The notes under the pieces: generated by a model
What the model was told of the DNA's origin: nothing
What the model saw: the letters and a program-made list of their open reading frames with translations, nothing else
Databases searched by the model: none
Shown here: positions 43,156-53,048 of the stretch, piece after piece
Layout: the number at the start of each line of letters is the position of its first letter
Numbering within the stretch: position 1 is the first letter of the stretch
From: Trebonia kvetii
GTDB lineage: Bacteria; Actinomycetota; Actinomycetes; Streptosporangiales; Streptosporangiaceae
Assembly (NCBI RefSeq): GCF_007827045.1
Contig: NZ_RPFW01000002.1
Span: forward strand, 1,054,001 to 1,118,000
Direction of reading: 5' to 3'
Length of the DNA: 64,000 bases
Position numbers and translations under genes: made by a program

Positions 43156-43171
43156 GTTAGTGTGCGTTAAC
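43156..43171. promoter_or_regulatory. Candidate TetR operator GTTAGTGTGCGTTAAC
   Basis: A short quasi-palindrome (GTTA...TAAC) in the 69-bp gap between the TetR gene and mccB. Position and symmetry fit a TetR operator overlapping both promoters. Confidence 0.4.
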
Positions 43172-43203
43172 CTAAAACCCGGGGATGGAGGCAGATTACG
43201 CAA

Positions 43204-44871
43204 ATGGCCACTAACATGTCCGATGCCGTCACGCAGGCTGCGCCCACGCCTGCCTGGGCCGATGCGCCAGTGCTGCACAGCAAGGCCGACTCGGCGAGCG
43301 ATGCGTTCACGGCGAACGCGACCGAGCACCGCGCCCTGGCGGCCGAGCTGTGCGAGCGGCTCGCCGCCGCGCGCCTCGGCGGGCCAGAGCGGGCCAGGCA
43401 GCGGCACGCCGAGCGCGGCAAGCTGCTGCCGCGCGACCGGGTGGACACGCTGCTCGACCCTGGCTCGCCGTTCCTCGAGCTGAGCCCGCTCGCCGCCGAC
43501 GGGATGTACGACGGGGACGCGCCCGCCGCGGGCATCATCACCGGCGTGGGCCGGGTAGCCGGCCGCGAATGCGTGATCGTCGCCAACGACGCCACCGTCA
43601 AGGGCGGCACCTACTACCCGGTCACGGTCAAGAAGCACCTGCGTGCCCAAGAGGTCGCGCTGCACAACAACCTGCCGTGCGTGTACCTGGTCGACTCGGG
43701 CGGCGCCTTCCTGCCCCGCCAGGACCAGGTGTTCCCCGACCGCGAGCATTTCGGCCGGATCTTCTACAACCAGGCCACCATGTCGGCGCGCGGCATCCCG
43801 CAGATCGCCGCGGTGCTCGGGTCCTGCACCGCCGGCGGCGCGTACGTGCCCGCGATGAGCGACCAGGCCGTGATCGTCAGGAACCAGGGCACCATCTTCC
43901 TCGGCGGTCCGCCGCTGGTGAAGGCGGCGACCGGCGAGGTGGTCAGCGCCGAGGACCTGGGCGGCGGCGACCTGCACTCGCGGGTGTCCGGGGTGACCGA
44001 CCACCTCGCCGAGGACGACGTGGACGCGCTGCGCATCGTGCGGTCGATCGTGGCGACCCTGCCGCCGCGAATCGAGCGGCCATGGGACGTGACCGCGTCC
44101 GAGGAACCGCGTCACGACCCCGCGGAACTGTACGGCGTGGTGCCCGCCGACCTGCGCACCCCGTACGACGTCCGCGAGGTCATCACCCGGGTGGTCGACG
44201 GGTCGCGGTTCAGCGAGTTCAAGGCGGAGTACGGGCCGACGCTGGTCACCGGGTTCGCCAGGATCTACGGGCACACCGTGGGCATCATCGCCAACAATGG
44301 CATCCTGTTCAGCGAGTCGGCGATGAAGGGCGCGCACTTCATTGAGCTGTGCGACCAGCGGCGGATCCCGCTGGTGTTCCTGCAGAACATCACCGGGTTC
44401 ATGGTCGGCCGCCAGTACGAGGCCGGCGGCATCGCCAAGCACGGGGCGAAGATGGTCACCGCCGTCGCCTGCGCCCGGGTGCCCAAGTTCACCGTGGTGA
44501 TCGGCGGGTCGTTCGGCGCGGGGAACTACGCCATGTGCGGCCGGGCGTACTCGCCGCGGTTCCTGTGGATGTGGCCGAACGCGCGGATCTCGGTGATGGG
44601 CGGCGACCAGGCGTCAAGCGTGCTCGCCACGGTGCGGCGCGACCAGTTCGACGCGCGCGGCGAGGACTGGTCCGCCGCCGACGAAGAGGCGTTCAAGCAG
44701 CCGATCCGCGCGCAGTACGAGGAACAGGGCAACCCCTACTATTCGACGGCCCGGCTATGGGACGACGGCATCATCGACCCGGCGGACACCCGCCGGGTGC
44801 TCGGCCTGTCCCTGTCCGCCGCGGCCAACGCGCCGCTCGCGCCGCCTGGCTTCGGCGTCTTCCGGATGTGA
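43204..44871 (+). CDS. Acyl-CoA carboxylase carboxyltransferase (methylcrotonyl-CoA carboxylase beta type)
   Basis: 555 aa. MCC-beta signatures: [60 protein letters not shown], oxyanion glycines [17 protein letters not shown] and, in the C-terminal half, [20 protein letters not shown] and [23 protein letters not shown]-free carboxyl transfer from biotin to an acyl-CoA. MCC acts in leucine degradation; geranyl-CoA carboxylases look similar. Next gene is the biotin carboxylase subunit, in the usual order. Confidence 0.92.
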   Translation: MATNMSDAVTQAAPTPAWADAPVLHSKADSASDAFTANATEHRALAAELCERLAAARLGGPERARQRHAERGKLLPRDRVDTLLDPGSPFLELSPLAADGMYDGDAPAAGIITGVGRVAGRECVIVANDATVKGGTYYPVTVKKHLRAQEVALHNNLPCVYLVDSGGAFLPRQDQVFPDREHFGRIFYNQATMSARGIPQIAAVLGSCTAGGAYVPAMSDQAVIVRNQGTIFLGGPPLVKAATGEVVSAEDLGGGDLHSRVSGVTDHLAEDDVDALRIVRSIVATLPPRIERPWDVTASEEPRHDPAELYGVVPADLRTPYDVREVITRVVDGSRFSEFKAEYGPTLVTGFARIYGHTVGIIANNGILFSESAMKGAHFIELCDQRRIPLVFLQNITGFMVGRQYEAGGIAKHGAKMVTAVACARVPKFTVVIGGSFGAGNYAMCGRAYSPRFLWMWPNARISVMGGDQASSVLATVRRDQFDARGEDWSAADEEAFKQPIRAQYEEQGNPYYSTARLWDDGIIDPADTRRVLGLSLSAAANAPLAPPGFGVFRM

Positions 44872-44900
44872 GGCGCCGACACATGAGGCAGGGGCACAGC

Positions 44901-47090
44901 ATGTTCAGCAAGGTACTGATCGCCAATCGCGGCGAGATCGCCGTCCGCGTCATCCGCACGCTGCGCATCCTCGGCATCGCCAGCGTCGCGGTATACAGCG
45001 ACGCGGACGCCGGCGCCAGGCACGTGCTCGAGGCCGACGAGGCGGTGCGGATCGGCCCGGCCGCCGCGCTGGAGAGCTACCTGAACGTCGGCGCGCTGAT
45101 CGCGGCGGCGCGGGACACCGGCGCGGAGGCGGTGCATCCCGGCTACGGGTTCCTCGCCGAGAACGCCGGCTTCGCCCGCGCGTGCGCCGAGGCGGGCCTG
45201 GTGTTCATCGGGCCGTCCGCCGAGGCGATCGACGCGATGGGCGACAAGATCGCCGCCAAAGCGACGGTCGCCGCCGCCGGGGTGCCGGTGGTGCCCGGGT
45301 CCGGCCGGCCCGGCATGTCCGACGACGAGCTCATCGGGAGCCTGAACGACAGCTGGTTCCCCGTCCTCATCAAGCCGTCTGCCGGCGGTGGCGGCAAGGG
45401 CATGCGGGTGGTGCCCACCCCGGCGGAACTGCCCGCCGCCCTCACCGCGGCGCGGCGCACCGCGGTCGCGGCGTTCGGCGACGGCACCCTGCTCGTCGAG
45501 CGGTACCTGCCGCGGCCGCGGCACATCGAGATCCAGGTGCTCGCCGACGCGCACGGCCACGTGGTGCACCTCGGCGAGCGGGAGTGCTCGCTGCAGCGAC
45601 GGCACCAGAAGATCATCGAGGAGGCGCCGTCGCCGCTGCTTTCGCCCGCCCAGCGCGCGGCGATGGGCGCGTCGGCGGTGGCGGCGGCCCGTTCCGTCGG
45701 CTACGTCGGCGCCGGGACGGTGGAGTTCATCGTCGCGGGCGACGCGCCAGAAGACTTCTTCTTCATGGAGATGAACACCCGGCTGCAGGTCGAGCACCCG
45801 GTCACCGAGCTCGTCTACGGGCTTGACCTGGTGGAGTGGCAGCTGCGGGTGGCCGCGGGCGAGCCGCTGCCGTTCGGACCGCATCCGGAGTCTGCCGACG
45901 GCGACGGCGGGGCCGCGCTGCCAATGCGCGGGCACGCCGTCGAGGCGCGGGTGTACGCCGAGGACCCGGTGCGCGGCTTCCTGCCGACCGGCGGCACCGT
46001 GCTCGCGCTGCGCGAGCCCGCCGGGCCCGGGATCAGGGTAGACTCGGCGCTTGCCGAGGGCGTGACCGTGACAAGCGACTACGACCCGATGCTCGGCAAG
46101 GTGATCGCGTGGGGCGAGGACCGGGCGACCGCGCTGCGGCGGCTCGACGCGGCCCTTTCGGGCACGGTCGTGCTCGGGGTGACCACCAACGTGGCGTTCC
46201 TGCGCGGCCTGCTCGCCGACCCCGACGTGCAGGCCGGCCGGCTGGACACGGGCCTGGTCGAGCGCGTATCCGTCCCGGGCGGCGCGGGGAGTGCGGGGAG
46301 AGGAAGCGGCGCGGGGAGTGCCCGCGCCGGAAACGGCCCGGGGAGTGCTGGCGAGGCGAGCGCGGCCGATGACGCGGCGGCCGGCACAGGCATCGCGGAG
46401 GGGGATCCGGCGGCCGGCGCGACCACGCACGCGCTCGCCGCGGCCGCCCTCGCCCGGCTGCTAATCAGGGAGCCGCGCGGACCGGTGACCGATCCGTGGG
46501 ACATCCCCGACGGGTGGCGGCCTGGCGACCGGGCCTGGACCAGGCTCCGGCTCTCGCACGCAGCGGGAACCGCCGACGAGGTACGGGTACGCGGCCTTGC
46601 CTCGGCCGGCGCCGAGGTCGCGGTCGGCGACGGAGAACCGGAAGGGGCCCGCGCGGAGTTCCGCGCCGCCCCTGGCGGCGGCACCGACCTGGTGATCACC
46701 GCCGCCGGGCGGACGCGCAAGTACGCCTACGCGGCCGACGGGGCGACGACCTGGCTGGGCCGCGACGGCCGCACCTGGGCGGTGCGCGAGGAGCAGGCCG
46801 CCTCGCCGCGGGCGGGCCGGGTTGCGGCGGCCGACGGCAGCGTCCGCTCCCCCATGCCAGGCACGGTCCTGGCGGTGCACGTGAGCGCCGGCGAGCGGGT
46901 TACGGCGGGGCAGCCGGTGCTGGTGGTGGAGGCGATGAAGATGGAACACACGGTCACCGCGCCCGTCGACGGGGTGATCGCCGAGCTGACCGCCAAGCCC
47001 GGTCAGCAGGTCACGATGGACGAGACGCTGGCCGTCATCGGACCGGAGTCAGCTGACATTGGACGTTTAGGTACACCGGGGTGTACCTAA
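44901..47090 (+). CDS. Biotin carboxylase/biotin carrier subunit (methylcrotonyl-CoA carboxylase alpha type)
   Basis: 729 aa from ATG 44901 ([22 protein letters not shown] 44883 is possible). ATP-grasp carboxylase core: [55 protein letters not shown] and [20 protein letters not shown]. The BT region carries a Gly/Ser/Ala-rich insertion (~residues 462-505) encoded by repeats of CGGGGAGTG. The biotinyl lysine is in [10 protein letters not shown]. The last 11 residues ([13 protein letters not shown]) are encoded by a palindrome, so the native C-terminus may have been altered. Confidence 0.92.
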   Translation: MFSKVLIANRGEIAVRVIRTLRILGIASVAVYSDADAGARHVLEADEAVRIGPAAALESYLNVGALIAAARDTGAEAVHPGYGFLAENAGFARACAEAGLVFIGPSAEAIDAMGDKIAAKATVAAAGVPVVPGSGRPGMSDDELIGSLNDSWFPVLIKPSAGGGGKGMRVVPTPAELPAALTAARRTAVAAFGDGTLLVERYLPRPRHIEIQVLADAHGHVVHLGERECSLQRRHQKIIEEAPSPLLSPAQRAAMGASAVAAARSVGYVGAGTVEFIVAGDAPEDFFFMEMNTRLQVEHPVTELVYGLDLVEWQLRVAAGEPLPFGPHPESADGDGGAALPMRGHAVEARVYAEDPVRGFLPTGGTVLALREPAGPGIRVDSALAEGVTVTSDYDPMLGKVIAWGEDRATALRRLDAALSGTVVLGVTTNVAFLRGLLADPDVQAGRLDTGLVERVSVPGGAGSAGRGSGAGSARAGNGPGSAGEASAADDAAAGTGIAEGDPAAGATTHALAAAALARLLIREPRGPVTDPWDIPDGWRPGDRAWTRLRLSHAAGTADEVRVRGLASAGAEVAVGDGEPEGARAEFRAAPGGGTDLVITAAGRTRKYAYAADGATTWLGRDGRTWAVREEQAASPRAGRVAAADGSVRSPMPGTVLAVHVSAGERVTAGQPVLVVEAMKMEHTVTAPVDGVIAELTAKPGQQVTMDETLAVIGPESADIGRLGTPGCT
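46286..46350 (+). repeat. Low-complexity CGGGGAGTG repeat cluster in mccA linker
   Basis: Three or more near-copies of GCGCGGGGAGTG encode Gly-Ser-Ala residues between the carboxylase core and the BT/BCCP part. It is in frame and probably tolerated as a flexible linker. Confidence 0.5.
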
Positions 47091-47097
47091 ACGTCCA
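47060..47097. repeat. 18-bp perfect inverted repeat overlapping the mccA stop codon
   Basis: TGGACGTTTAGGTACACC, a GG centre, then GGTGTACCTAAACGTCCA: 38 bp in total with no mismatch, about 50 percent GC in 70+ percent GC surroundings. The mccA stop TAA (47088-47090) lies inside the right arm and the acyl-CoA dehydrogenase start follows 32 bp later. Confidence 0.85.
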
Positions 47098-47129
47098 CTG
47101 TCTTCCGTGCGGAGAGGAGTTCAGGAGCG

Positions 47130-48290
47130 ATGCTCAGTTACAAGCTTGACGAGGAGCACGAGGAACTGCGCAAGACGGTCGAGGAGTTCGCCCGCGACGC
47201 CGTGGCGCCGGTCATCGGCGACCTGTACGAGCGCGGCGAGTTCCCCTACGACATCGTCGCGCAGATGGGGCGGATGGGCCTGTTCGGGCTGCCGGTCCCC
47301 GAGGAGTACGGCGGCATGGGCGGCGACTACTTCGCGCTCTGCCTCGCCCTTGAGGAACTCGCCCGGGTCGACTCCTCGGTCGCGATCACGGTTGAGGCCG
47401 GCGTCGGGCTCGGCGTCATGCCGCTGTTCCGGTTCGGGTCCGAGGAGCAGAAGCGGCAGTGGCTGCCCGCGCTGTGCGCGGGCGAGAAGCTCAGCGCGTT
47501 CGGGCTGACCGAGCCGGGCGGCGGCACCGACGTGGCCGGCGCGATGAAGACCCGCGCGCGGCTCGAGGACGGCGAGTGGGTGATCGACGGCAGTAAGGCG
47601 TTCATCACGAACTCCGGCACGTCCATCACCGCGCTTGTCGGTGTCGCCGCGGTCACCGGGACACGGCCGGACGGCAAGCCGGAGATCTCCACGATCCTGG
47701 TGCCATCGGGCACCCCCGGCTTCACCGTCGCGCCGAAGTACTCCAAGGTGGGCTGGTCCTGCTCCGACACCCACGAGCTGTCCTTCGACAATTGCCGTGT
47801 CCCCGAGGCGAACCTGCTCGGCGAGCGGGGCCGCGGCTACGCGCAGTTCCTGCGGACCCTGGACGAGGGGCGGGTAGCCATCGCGGCGCTGTCCACCGGG
47901 CTGGCGCAGGGGTGCGTGGATGAGTCACTCGCTTACGTTCGGGACAGACGTGCCTTCGGCGGGGTGATCGGACGGTTCCAGGCGCTGCAGTTCAAGATCG
48001 CCGACATGGAGGTCCGGGCGCACAACGCGCGGCTGGCCTGGTGGCACGCGGCGGCGAAGATGGCGGCGGGCGAGCCATTCAAGAAGGAGGCGGCGATCGC
48101 GAAGCTGACCGCCTCCAACGCCGCGATGGACAACGCGCGGGACGCCACGCAGATCTTCGGCGGGTACGGATTCATGAACGAGTACGCGGTCGGGCGGTTT
48201 TACCGGGACGCGAAGATCCTCGAGGTGGGCGAGGGCACGTCGGAGGTGCAGCGGATGCTGATAGCCCGCGAACTCGGCCTCGACGCCTGA
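47130..48290 (+). CDS. Acyl-CoA dehydrogenase
   Basis: 386 aa with GGAGG upstream. FAD/substrate motifs: LSAFGLTEPGGGTDVAGAMK, ITNSGTSITALVGVAAVTG, FGGVIGRFQALQFKIADME and the C-terminal FGGYGFMNEYAVGRFYRDAK, then LEVGEGTSEVQRMLIAREL with the usual catalytic Glu region of short-chain acyl-CoA dehydrogenases. Following mccBA, it is a candidate isovaleryl-CoA or 2-methyl-branched acyl-CoA dehydrogenase that supplies the carboxylase substrate. It is likely the third gene of that operon. Confidence 0.92.
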   Translation: MLSYKLDEEHEELRKTVEEFARDAVAPVIGDLYERGEFPYDIVAQMGRMGLFGLPVPEEYGGMGGDYFALCLALEELARVDSSVAITVEAGVGLGVMPLFRFGSEEQKRQWLPALCAGEKLSAFGLTEPGGGTDVAGAMKTRARLEDGEWVIDGSKAFITNSGTSITALVGVAAVTGTRPDGKPEISTILVPSGTPGFTVAPKYSKVGWSCSDTHELSFDNCRVPEANLLGERGRGYAQFLRTLDEGRVAIAALSTGLAQGCVDESLAYVRDRRAFGGVIGRFQALQFKIADMEVRAHNARLAWWHAAAKMAAGEPFKKEAAIAKLTASNAAMDNARDATQIFGGYGFMNEYAVGRFYRDAKILEVGEGTSEVQRMLIARELGLDA

Positions 48291-48298
48291 GCGAGCTC

Positions 48299-48985
48299 GT
48301 GAACGACCTGGTTAGCCGACTGCGGGCACTGGACACCTGCGCGGTGTCCGATGCCCTGGACAAGCACGGGCTGCCAAGCGCGGTGAGCGGACTGCGGCCG
48401 CTGGCCGCGCAACGGGCCGCGGCTGGCCGTGCCGTCACCGTGCTGCTTGGCCCACCGGCCGCGCGGCCCGCCGAGGGTGCGGACGGGCCTAAGCGGCATC
48501 TCGGCACCGCAGCCGTGGACGCCTCCGGGGCCGGTGACGTGATTGTCGTCGCCCACCAGGGCCGGACCGACTGCGCGGGCTGGGGCGGGCTGCTGTCCCG
48601 GGCCGCGGCCATCCGCGGCATCGACGGGGTGGTTGTCGACGGCGCGGCCCGCGACTTGGCGGAGGCCGCTGCGGCAGGCCTGCCGGTGTTCGCCCGTGCC
48701 GCCACCGCGGTCACCGCCAGGGGACGCGCGGCCGAGGTCTCCTGGGGGGAGCCTGTCGAACTGGCCGGGGTGCCTGTCGCGCCGGGCGACCTGGTGCTCG
48801 CCGACGCGGGCGGCGTCGTCGTCATCCCGTTCGCGCAGGCAGAAGCGGTGCTTGCCACCGCCGAGGAAATCGCCGCGGCCGAGGCGGCGATGGCGGCCGC
48901 GCTCGACGCGGGAAGGCCGGTATCCGAGGTCATGGGCGCGACCTACGAGGAGCTGACCGGTCACCGCCGCCGGGAATCGCGCTGA
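48299..48985 (+). CDS. RraA-like/HMG aldolase-family protein
   Basis: 228 aa from GTG 48299, eight bases after the dehydrogenase stop. Signatures: DTCAVSDALDKHGLPSAVSG, VVAHQGRTDCAGWGGLLSRA with AAIRGIDGVVVDGAARDL (the GD..V...A.WG.LL and DG..RD motifs). The family includes 4-hydroxy-4-methyl-2-oxoglutarate aldolases and oxaloacetate decarboxylases; only some bind RNase E. In this degradative operon an aldolase/decarboxylase role on a branched acid is more likely than RNase control. Confidence 0.82.
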   Translation: MNDLVSRLRALDTCAVSDALDKHGLPSAVSGLRPLAAQRAAAGRAVTVLLGPPAARPAEGADGPKRHLGTAAVDASGAGDVIVVAHQGRTDCAGWGGLLSRAAAIRGIDGVVVDGAARDLAEAAAAGLPVFARAATAVTARGRAAEVSWGEPVELAGVPVAPGDLVLADAGGVVVIPFAQAEAVLATAEEIAAAEAAMAAALDAGRPVSEVMGATYEELTGHRRRESR

Positions 48986-49886
48986 TCCCGGCGGCCACCG
49001 TACTGGCCAGTTCCCGCAGCCAGACGTGGCCTGCGTCGTGCGTGTGCACCGGATGCCACCACAGTGCCTCCTGGACAGGGACCGCGTCGAACGGGCAGTC
49101 AAGCAGCCGGATGCCGCTGCCCGGGCCGAGCCCGAGGTGCGCGGCGAGCAGCGCGTGGATCATGGCCACCCGGCGGGTGCCCGCGACCAGGGACGGCAGT
49201 AGCTGAAAGCTGTCCGCCAGAACCTGGACGCGAGGTTCGATGCCGAGCATCGACAGCTGCTGGGTTACAGAAGCGGCGTATGTGCGCTGGTAGGCAGCCC
49301 AGGGCAGGGTCGCGAGCTGGCCGAGCGTGATGGATTCGCCGACCTCGGGATTGTCCTCGGCCACCGCACAGACCCAGCGGTCACTGAACAATTCGACCGC
49401 GGGCAGGCCGGCGATGATGCCGTGCGGCATGAGCAGGCCGTCGACGGTGGACAGCTGCCCGGCGGGATCGTCGGTGAGCGCGGCGGTCACCTGACGGAAC
49501 ACGATGCTGACTTGCGGCGCCTGCGCACTGATCTCGCGGGCGAGGGCGGCACCGAAGACCAGCACGGCGTAGTCGGAGGCGAGGAGTACAAACTCGCGTT
49601 CCTCGCGCGCCGGGTCGAAGCGCGGCTGGCTGCCGAAGACCCGCTCCAGCATCTCGCAGGCAACCTCAGTCCTGTCGAGCAGCACCGCGCCCAAGGCTGT
49701 GAGCTCGTATCCCGTCCCCTTCCTCGCCAGGAGCTCGTCACCGAAATGTCGGCGCAGCCGGGCAAGCGCGGCGCTCATCGCGGGCTGGCTAAGGCCGATC
49801 CGCTGCCCGGCCCGGGTCACGTTGCGCTCGACGAGCAGCGCACGCAATGCGACGACGAGGTTCATGTCGAGTCCAGCGAGGTTCAC
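48930..49886 (-). CDS. LysR-family transcriptional regulator
   Basis: 318 aa. The HTH is LLVERNVTRAGQRIGLSQPA then MSAALARLRRHFGDELLARK; the ligand-binding domain includes VDGLLMPHGIIAGLPAVELF and SFQLLPSLVAGTRRVAMIHA, as in NodD/LinR-like members. Its 3' end overlaps the RraA-like gene by 56 bp tail to tail. Upstream (49887-50168) lies an AT-richer stretch with GATCGATCTTTAAAATTC that is the likely control region. It may regulate the SulP gene or the RraA-side operon. Confidence 0.88.
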   Translation of the reverse strand: MNLAGLDMNLVVALRALLVERNVTRAGQRIGLSQPAMSAALARLRRHFGDELLARKGTGYELTALGAVLLDRTEVACEMLERVFGSQPRFDPAREEREFVLLASDYAVLVFGAALAREISAQAPQVSIVFRQVTAALTDDPAGQLSTVDGLLMPHGIIAGLPAVELFSDRWVCAVAEDNPEVGESITLGQLATLPWAAYQRTYAASVTQQLSMLGIEPRVQVLADSFQLLPSLVAGTRRVAMIHALLAAHLGLGPGSGIRLLDCPFDAVPVQEALWWHPVHTHDAGHVWLRELASTVAAGISAIPGGGDRSAPRRSRP

Positions 49887-50168
49887 ACCCCGATCGTATC
49901 CAGCCAGTGGATGATGCCTATCTCAACGATCGATCTTTAAAATTCTTGTGACTGGTCGATAGTGGTGCGACGAAGCCAGGAGGAAATGCCGTGGGCGGAA
50001 GCGCTCGGTGATGGGAAACAGCTGCTGCCTGGCGATGCGCCGCAGCCGCTGGGTGCCGGACAGCATCACGTGCTGCGGCCTGGTACTGCCTGACGGCCTG
50101 GTGCCGCCTGCGGCCGGCGGGCATGATGAACCGTGCCGCGGTGCGTACCGCGGCGAGGGGGTGGACTG

Positions 50169-51986
50169 ATGGCCGCTGCGCCGGACGGCTGGCGCCGCCG
50201 GCTGGGCAAGCTGCACGTGCTGGGCGGGGTCCTTCCCGTCCAGCGCTCCCGGCTCTGGCCGGACGCGCTGGCCGGCGTCACGCTCGCGGCGATCGGCGTG
50301 CCGGAGGTTCTCGGGTACGCGAAGATCGCCGGGATGCCGCTGGTCACCGGCCTCTACACGATGCTGCTGCCGATGGCGGTATTCGCCGTGCTGTGTTCCT
50401 CGCGGCATCTCGTCGTCGCCGCCGACTCGGCCACGGCCGCCATCCTCGCCGCGGCGCTCGCACCGCTGGCGGCGGCGGGGTCGGAGCGCTACGTCCGGCT
50501 GGCCGGCCTCGCGGCGCTGCTGACGGGGGCGATGCTGCTGCTCGCCCGGGTGATCCGGCTCAGCTTCCTGGCGAACTTCCTGTCCCGCACCGTGCTTGTC
50601 GGGTTCCTGACTGGCGTCGGCATTCAGGTGGCGGCGGGACAGCTGCCCGACATGCTCGGCATCAAGGTGACCGGGACGGGCACCTTGATGAAACTGGCCG
50701 ACACCGTGCGGGCGCTGCCGCACGCGCACTGGGCGGACGTCGCAGTGTCGGCGGGAGTGATCGCGGTGGTGCTAGCCATCCGGAGGGTCAACAGGCGCGT
50801 CCCCGGAGCGCTGATCGCCCTCGGCGTGGCGATCGCGGTGAGCCGGCTCGCCCATCTCCCCGCGCACGGCGTCGCGGTCATCGGCACGGTGCCGCGCGGC
50901 CTGCCTTCGTTCGCGCTGCCCGCCATGAGCCGGGCGGACGTCGCGTCGCTGCTCGGCGCGTCCGTGTCCATGTTCGTCGTCATCCTGGCGCAGAGCACGG
51001 CGACCTCGCGCGCCTACGCGGCCAAGTACTCCGAGGACGTCAGCGTCCCCGACGACCTGTCTGCGCTCGGCGCGGCGAACGTCGCGGCCGCCTTCACCGG
51101 CACGTTCGTCGTCAACGGCAGCCCGACCAAGGCGCAGATCGTGGACAGCGCCGGCGGCCGCAGCCAGCTCTCCTCGCTCGCCGCCTCTGCCTTGGTGCTC
51201 TGCACTGTGGTGCTGCTCACCGGGCTGCTCACCTACCTGCCGACCGCCGCGCTCGCGGCGGTGGTGTTCCTGATCGCGGCCGACCTGGTCGACGTTGCCG
51301 GGATGCGGCGCATTCTCGCCGTCCGGCGCGACGAGTTCGCGGTAGCCCTGCTCACCACGGCGGCGGTCGTGGTGCTCGGCGTCGAGGACGGCATCGCGGT
51401 GGCGATCGTGGCGTCGATCGTGGATCACCTGCGGCACAGCTACAACCCGCTGAACAGCGTGCTGGTGAAGTCGCCCGCCGGGCACTGGGAGGCGGAGCCG
51501 ATCACGCCAGGCGCGCGCACCGAGCCGGGCATCGCGATCTACCGCTTCGGCACCAGCCTGTACTACGCCAACGCGGCGCGGCTCGTCGATGACCTGCGCA
51601 CCCTGGTGGGCACGGGCGAGGCCGTTGAGTGGCTGGTCCTCGACCTCACGGCCGTCGCGGACATCGACTACACCGCGGCCGCGGTGCTCACCACCGCGCT
51701 GGGGATCGCCAAGGAGCGGCACGTCAGGTTCGCGCTGAGCGGCGTGCTTGACCCGGTGCAGCGGGAACTCGACCGTTACGGCATCACCAAGGCGCTTGGA
51801 CCTGATGCCAGCTACGAGACCGCGGGTGCGGCGCTCGAGGCATTTCACGCCAGGAACGCCCGGCCGTCGGCGTTACCGCCGCACATGGTGCGGCGCCGCG
51901 GTGCCGCGGTCAGTCCCGCGGCATCGTCCTTGGCAGGCCGAAGCGGGCGAGCAGCCCGACGTCGCCGAAGCGGGTCACCGCGCTGA
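50169..51986 (+). CDS. SulP-family anion transporter with STAS domain
   Basis: 605 aa from ATG 50169 (GAGGGGGTGG upstream; a GTG at 50133 is possible). About 10-12 helices. VPEVLGYAKIAGMPLVTGLY is the SulP signature, followed by LSFLANFLSRTVLVGFLTGV and STATSRAYAAKYSEDVSVPD. The C-terminal STAS domain (IAIYRFGTSLYYANAARLVD, LVLDLTAVADIDYTAAAVLT) regulates transport. SulP proteins import sulfate, bicarbonate or other anions; the cargo is unknown. The 3' end overlaps the ECF gene by 77 bp. Confidence 0.9.
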   Translation: MAAAPDGWRRRLGKLHVLGGVLPVQRSRLWPDALAGVTLAAIGVPEVLGYAKIAGMPLVTGLYTMLLPMAVFAVLCSSRHLVVAADSATAAILAAALAPLAAAGSERYVRLAGLAALLTGAMLLLARVIRLSFLANFLSRTVLVGFLTGVGIQVAAGQLPDMLGIKVTGTGTLMKLADTVRALPHAHWADVAVSAGVIAVVLAIRRVNRRVPGALIALGVAIAVSRLAHLPAHGVAVIGTVPRGLPSFALPAMSRADVASLLGASVSMFVVILAQSTATSRAYAAKYSEDVSVPDDLSALGAANVAAAFTGTFVVNGSPTKAQIVDSAGGRSQLSSLAASALVLCTVVLLTGLLTYLPTAALAAVVFLIAADLVDVAGMRRILAVRRDEFAVALLTTAAVVVLGVEDGIAVAIVASIVDHLRHSYNPLNSVLVKSPAGHWEAEPITPGARTEPGIAIYRFGTSLYYANAARLVDDLRTLVGTGEAVEWLVLDLTAVADIDYTAAAVLTTALGIAKERHVRFALSGVLDPVQRELDRYGITKALGPDASYETAGAALEAFHARNARPSALPPHMVRRRGAAVSPAASSLAGRSGRAARRRRSGSPR

Positions 51987-52902
51987 CCCGGCCGCCGCGC
52001 AGGGTGAGCACCATGATGCTGCCGACCCGCCAGATCTGCGCGCACGGGTCGGGCACGTAGTAGACGAAGGCGGGCTGGTTGTTGGCCCTGGTGCGGACGA
52101 CCTTGAGCTCCCCGCCCCAGAACGGCAGCTCCGCGAGGAATCCGGCGATCTGCTGCGGCCCGCGGAATTGCCGCGATTCCGGCGGCATGGTGAGCCTGGC
52201 GTCGTCGGTCAGCAGAGCCACGAGACTGTCGAGATCGAAGCGCTCGAGCGCGTCAACGAAGCGGTCGACGACCGCGGCCTCCGCCGGGGATTTCGGCAGT
52301 GGTACCTCGTGCGGCTCCCTGCCCGGCTGCAGGCTGGCCCGCGCCCTGATGAGCGCGCTGTTCACGGCCGCCGGGCCGACGTCGAGAATGCCGGCGGCCT
52401 CGGCCGCGGTGAAACCGAGCACGTCCCTGAGCACCAGGACCACGCGCTGCTGCGGGGGCAGGCGCTGCAGGCCCGCCACGAACGACAGCGCGATCGACTC
52501 ACGCGCGTCGTAGCGGGCCTCGGGGCCTGGGGTAGCGTCGTCGAACAGCACGTCCGGATAGGGCTCGAGCCACCACGGTTCGTCGGCGCTCGACGGTGCC
52601 GGCACCCCCGCGCCCCGCTCGGGCAGGCCGGCCCGCCGCGGGCGGCGCGATTCACCGCGCAGGTAGTTGAGGCAGCGGTTGGTCGCGATGCGGTACAGCC
52701 AGGCACGCAGGGCGCGGCCGTCGAACTGGCCAATAGAGAGCCACGCGGCCAACAGTGCCTCCTGCAGCATGTCCTCGGCGTCGTGGACCGAGCCGAGCGT
52801 CCGGTAGCAGTGCGCGAGCAGTTCGCCCCGGTAGGGCTCGACGAGCTCACGGAAGGCCTCGCCGTCTCCGGCCTTGGCCCGGACGAGGGTTGCCTCGATC
52901 AT
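51910..52902 (-). CDS. ECF sigma factor with SnoaL-like C-terminal domain (SigG/SigJ type)
   Basis: 330 aa. Region 2 is YRGELLAHCYRTLGSVHDAE and LRAWLYRIATNRCLNYLRGE; region 4 is LPPQQRVVLVLRDVLGFTAA and EAAGILDVGPAAVNSALIRA. About residues 200-330 form an NTF2/SnoaL fold (VVDRFVDALERFDLDSLVAL, WRVGSIMVLTLRGGRVSAVT). Such long ECFs lack a classic anti-sigma factor, and the fused domain is thought to control activity. Divergent from the MFS gene. Confidence 0.9.
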   Translation of the reverse strand: MIEATLVRAKAGDGEAFRELVEPYRGELLAHCYRTLGSVHDAEDMLQEALLAAWLSIGQFDGRALRAWLYRIATNRCLNYLRGESRRPRRAGLPERGAGVPAPSSADEPWWLEPYPDVLFDDATPGPEARYDARESIALSFVAGLQRLPPQQRVVLVLRDVLGFTAAEAAGILDVGPAAVNSALIRARASLQPGREPHEVPLPKSPAEAAVVDRFVDALERFDLDSLVALLTDDARLTMPPESRQFRGPQQIAGFLAELPFWGGELKVVRTRANNQPAFVYYVPDPCAQIWRVGSIMVLTLRGGRVSAVTRFGDVGLLARFGLPRTMPRD

Positions 52903-52972
52903 CGCAGGGCGGTCCTTTCACCTGGTCGCCTGGAAAGCGCCTCCTGACTAGTGCAACACCGGCGGCGCGCCA

Positions 52973-52988
52973 GATTCATCGGTGAATC
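52973..52988. promoter_or_regulatory. Inverted repeat GATTCA-TCGG-TGAATC in ECF/MFS divergent region
   Basis: Perfect 6-bp arms in the 146-bp gap between the ECF start and the MFS start. Candidate operator; no regulator is identified. Confidence 0.35.
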
Positions 52989-53048
52989 GCCGCCGTCGCG
53001 AGGGCTTCAACGGATGACGACCCTGACCGATATCTATCGGAGGCATCC

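Noticed and set aside
43138..44442. Apparent extension of the TetR frame to a 659-residue protein antisense to mccB
   Set aside because: TetR homology begins at the GTG 43134; the upstream part is antisense to clear carboxyltransferase sequence.
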